Shown here piece by piece: positions 61,551 through 64,000 of a stretch of DNA of 64,000 nucleotides. The notes beneath the pieces are model-generated. The model saw only the letters and a list, made by a program, of their open reading frames with translations, was not told the origin of the DNA and searched no databases. A program made the position numbers and the translations under genes. Source of the stretch: Anoplopoma fimbria (lineage: Eukaryota; Chordata; Actinopteri; Perciformes; Anoplopomatidae); contig NC_072457.1 of assembly GCF_027596085.1 (NCBI RefSeq), positions 27,368,831 to 27,432,830 on the forward strand, given 5' to 3'. Numbering within the stretch: the first letter of the stretch is position 1; every line of letters starts with the position of its first letter.

Positions 61551-63789
61551 GGCGTATGTGGATTCCATCAGTTTTGCAGTGTTTGGTCATAAACCAAAAT
61601 ATTGGAAAACAAACAATGCAGTTCTTTTTAGAAGTTTTCGGATTCAGTGCATAAGAATTAAACCTGTGAGCAGTGCAGTTTTTCCACACTGTGTTGTAAT
61701 ATCACCTAAGATGAACACAATGTTGCACAGACATAACTCACATTATATTCTATATACATTGATAAGAATGTGCCCTTCAGGTGACAATTCAACATGTGGT
61801 ATCAACAGCTGCATATTGTTGGTTAGTGTAGGAGCTCCAAGCCTCAATGTGCTATAACAAAGAACAAAGGTGCACTACTTTGTCATCTTGACATGATATG
61901 ATGTGCCAAGTTTTCAAAATAGAAAGTGACTCGTTTGTGAAAGACATGAGAACGCCAGCAAACTCTCATTCCCACTGCACGATGAAACTGTAGCGAGGAC
62001 ACTGTACTCATCTGTGATCAAGTGCAGGAATCCTAACCATCCAGACTTCAAGACAAAAGATGAGATTCAAGCATGAGAAGTGGTGACACATACACTCTAA
62101 CATCCTCCTAGTTGCTATGCTGCAAACAAACAGTGGATCATTTTAATATTGTTTTGAGACTATGGTAACATAAAGGTGATATGCCTCAGTCAAAAACAGT
62201 AGACTCTCATTGTTTTTGCATTGAATAGTAACCCTCCCTCTATTCTTTACGGCTTAAAGGAGGAAACTTAGGAAAGAACATCATGGATGAAGTATGTATT
62301 GCTGAAGCCAAATTCTCTGTTACAGTTCAGTCTGATTAAACTTCACCAAACTTCAGTGCCAGAAAAACTGGTGATTTGGTACAGATTTATAATTTATAGA
62401 CACATGAATTTCTGTTTGACATTTGCTACATACTTTGTTAGTACAGTAGAATGCACCGTAAGTAGTACATTACATCATGACTTACATATCACACAAGAAT
62501 GAAGAATGTGCACCGTGAAAGGAAAAGTCATTGCAAAGGGTGTCTGGCAATGGATTGCCCCGCTCCCTTGCTAAAGGTCGAAGCTTCTTTTACTGAGGAA
62601 TCTTATCTTCAGTTTTACTCCACCGGTTTCCGTAAGCACCAGGACTTTAAGAGTAGTGGGTGTAGTAGTATTTATACTGAGTCAGACAGTTTATTACTTA
62701 TAATGCATAAGAAAACCACAAAGGACAAGTGTAGAGAAGAAAAGAAAAGCTCTCAAAGAGTTTTAGGATTTAACGGTCTAAATCAGTGGTTAGATATTAA
62801 ATCATGTGTGTTTATTTTAAGCTTCACTGTTACCGAAAAGTCGTGCGTGCACTTTGGTTTGAGTAAATATTCAGTATCACAGACTTTGTTCTCTATCCTG
62901 CCAATACCTTAAAAAGTAGCTTAATCTGGGCTTGAGGATCACATGAGAAGCTGTAAACACAGTCATTACATGTCTTACTCATTCACCATAGAAATTACAA
63001 TATAACTGAAAATGGTTGCATTGATACTAGAAATAAAATACCTGAAAAAGACAAAGTGGTGGAGTTTCTTGTAAGATTGTAGAGGGGATTTCAGTCAACC
63101 ATGTGCATGAATCATGAGGTTGGTTTTTAGTGAAATGAGGATATGATCTCACTTGTTTTGCTCATTTGCCTTCGTCCTTCTGTACAACAAGCTGGATTTC
63201 AGAAGACAAACCAACCAGCAAGGTATTTGCCCATACCTGCCTGTTTCTCAGCACATGTGACAAGTTTGCCACTTATTTAGCTGAAAGGAGGTTTCAGCAC
63301 AAACAGGTTCCCTAGAACTTGTGATGAATAAATTTACTTAGCAAGTTGTTGATGATAAACCGTAAACTAACCTGGATGTAAACATTGCACATGTCTCCAG
63401 AGTCTTTGCAGCTCATTCTGGGGTTTTGTGTATTTCTCCTTGCTGATCTCCTAGTGGGAGTTTTTTTCTTGTTCTCAGCGAGGGTCTTAGTTTGGTGGAG
63501 TCATTTTTCTCTCTCTGTTTTCATAATGTGGGTGCTGACAGGCCCACTGAGATTATACATAACAGTGATTAAGGTCTACACAAATATACTTGAGATGACT
63601 TGTTTTAACTCCTTTAAGGCAAGAGAAACCTGGGACCCACATCATTGACCCATAGCCTACAATAGACCAAAACCACAAGATTCTTGATTTATTTCATGTT
63701 ATCAAGTTTTTTCCCTTAAAAAAGACATTCGGCTGAGCAAACTATGTGCCGAAGTCTAAAAGAGTCTGGACTAATACAGAAAGGAATGC
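61551..63789. other. Intergenic, no gene supported
   Basis: Open frames at 61558-61857, 62287-62502 and 62499-62912 (137 codons) show no domain, repeat or splice context. I treat them as chance frames with low certainty. Confidence 0.4.
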
Positions 63790-64000
63790 ACTTTGATTTA
63801 GGGGTTACAGTAAGGGAATAGTTTGACACTATATCCATTCGCGGACATGCTGGGAGATGATAACATTGATATCACTCTCATGAGTGTACACTAAACATGA
63901 AGCTATAGAGCCAGTAACAGGGTTAGCTTAGCTTAGCACAAAGAGTGGAAATAGTCTTGGCCAGTCACAATTATGTTCAGTTCTCCGCTGGTTGCCTGGC
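63790..64000. repeat. Degraded interspersed repeat (gttagcttagcttagca type), cut by window end
   Basis: cagggttagcttagcttagc followed by acaaagagtggaaatag matches a frequent teleost non-autonomous repeat from memory. The left border is approximate. Confidence 0.45.

Noticed and set aside
62499..62912. Possible 137-aa gene near the right end
   Set aside because: No domain, no promoter or splice evidence, and composition like the surrounding AT-rich DNA; too weak to call without transcript or homology data.

Overview
The window is animal genomic DNA, almost certainly from a ray-finned (teleost) fish. The genes have GT-AG introns, TATA boxes and AATAAA signals. The repeats are of teleost type: Tc1-like transposons, a hAT-type non-autonomous element, tRNA-derived SINEs and long CA microsatellites. 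I recognise no species.

Positions 1310-49025 form a tandem array of seven type I keratin genes on the + strand, called K1-K7 here, with ATGs at 2065, 8514, 16208, 24028, 31298, 39092 and 46352. Each has the seven-exon layout expected of type I keratins, with internal exons of 83, 157, 162, 126 and 218 nt. Each also has a TATA box exactly 82 bp before its ATG and an AATAAA just after its stop. K1, K2, K6 and K7 are open end to end (458, 459, 476 and 463 aa). K3 has a terminal-exon frameshift that leaves no stop before the poly(A) signal. K4 and K5 have frameshifts in the repetitive Gly-rich head. Spacing alternates (about 7.8 and 7.27 kb), and shared variants show that K3+K4 and K5+K6 are copies of a 15-kb two-gene unit. 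K7 begins a third copy but continues as a different lineage with its own tail.

The spacers between K2 and K7 each carry the same disabled Tc1-like element of about 1.2 kb at the same TA. K1 retains the empty site and K2 has only an end remnant, so the transposon dates the expansion. CA tracts flank a stretch of about 0.5-0.6 kb that is missing from every second spacer.

Downstream lies a second, nearly intact Tc1-like element (49931-51485) with one transposase frameshift. Next is an eighth type I keratin gene on the - strand (52063-55412, 398 aa), convergent with the array; it has a short head and an 11-nt micro-exon in its tail region. From 55494 to the end I see no gene: a hAT-like element with an 8-bp duplication, two SINE-type elements (one with a 13-bp duplication), a CA microsatellite and degraded repeats.

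All the genes encode cytoplasmic intermediate-filament subunits expected to pair with type II keratins encoded elsewhere. The biology here is copy-number expansion and head/tail diversification of an epithelial structural gene, with several copies decaying.
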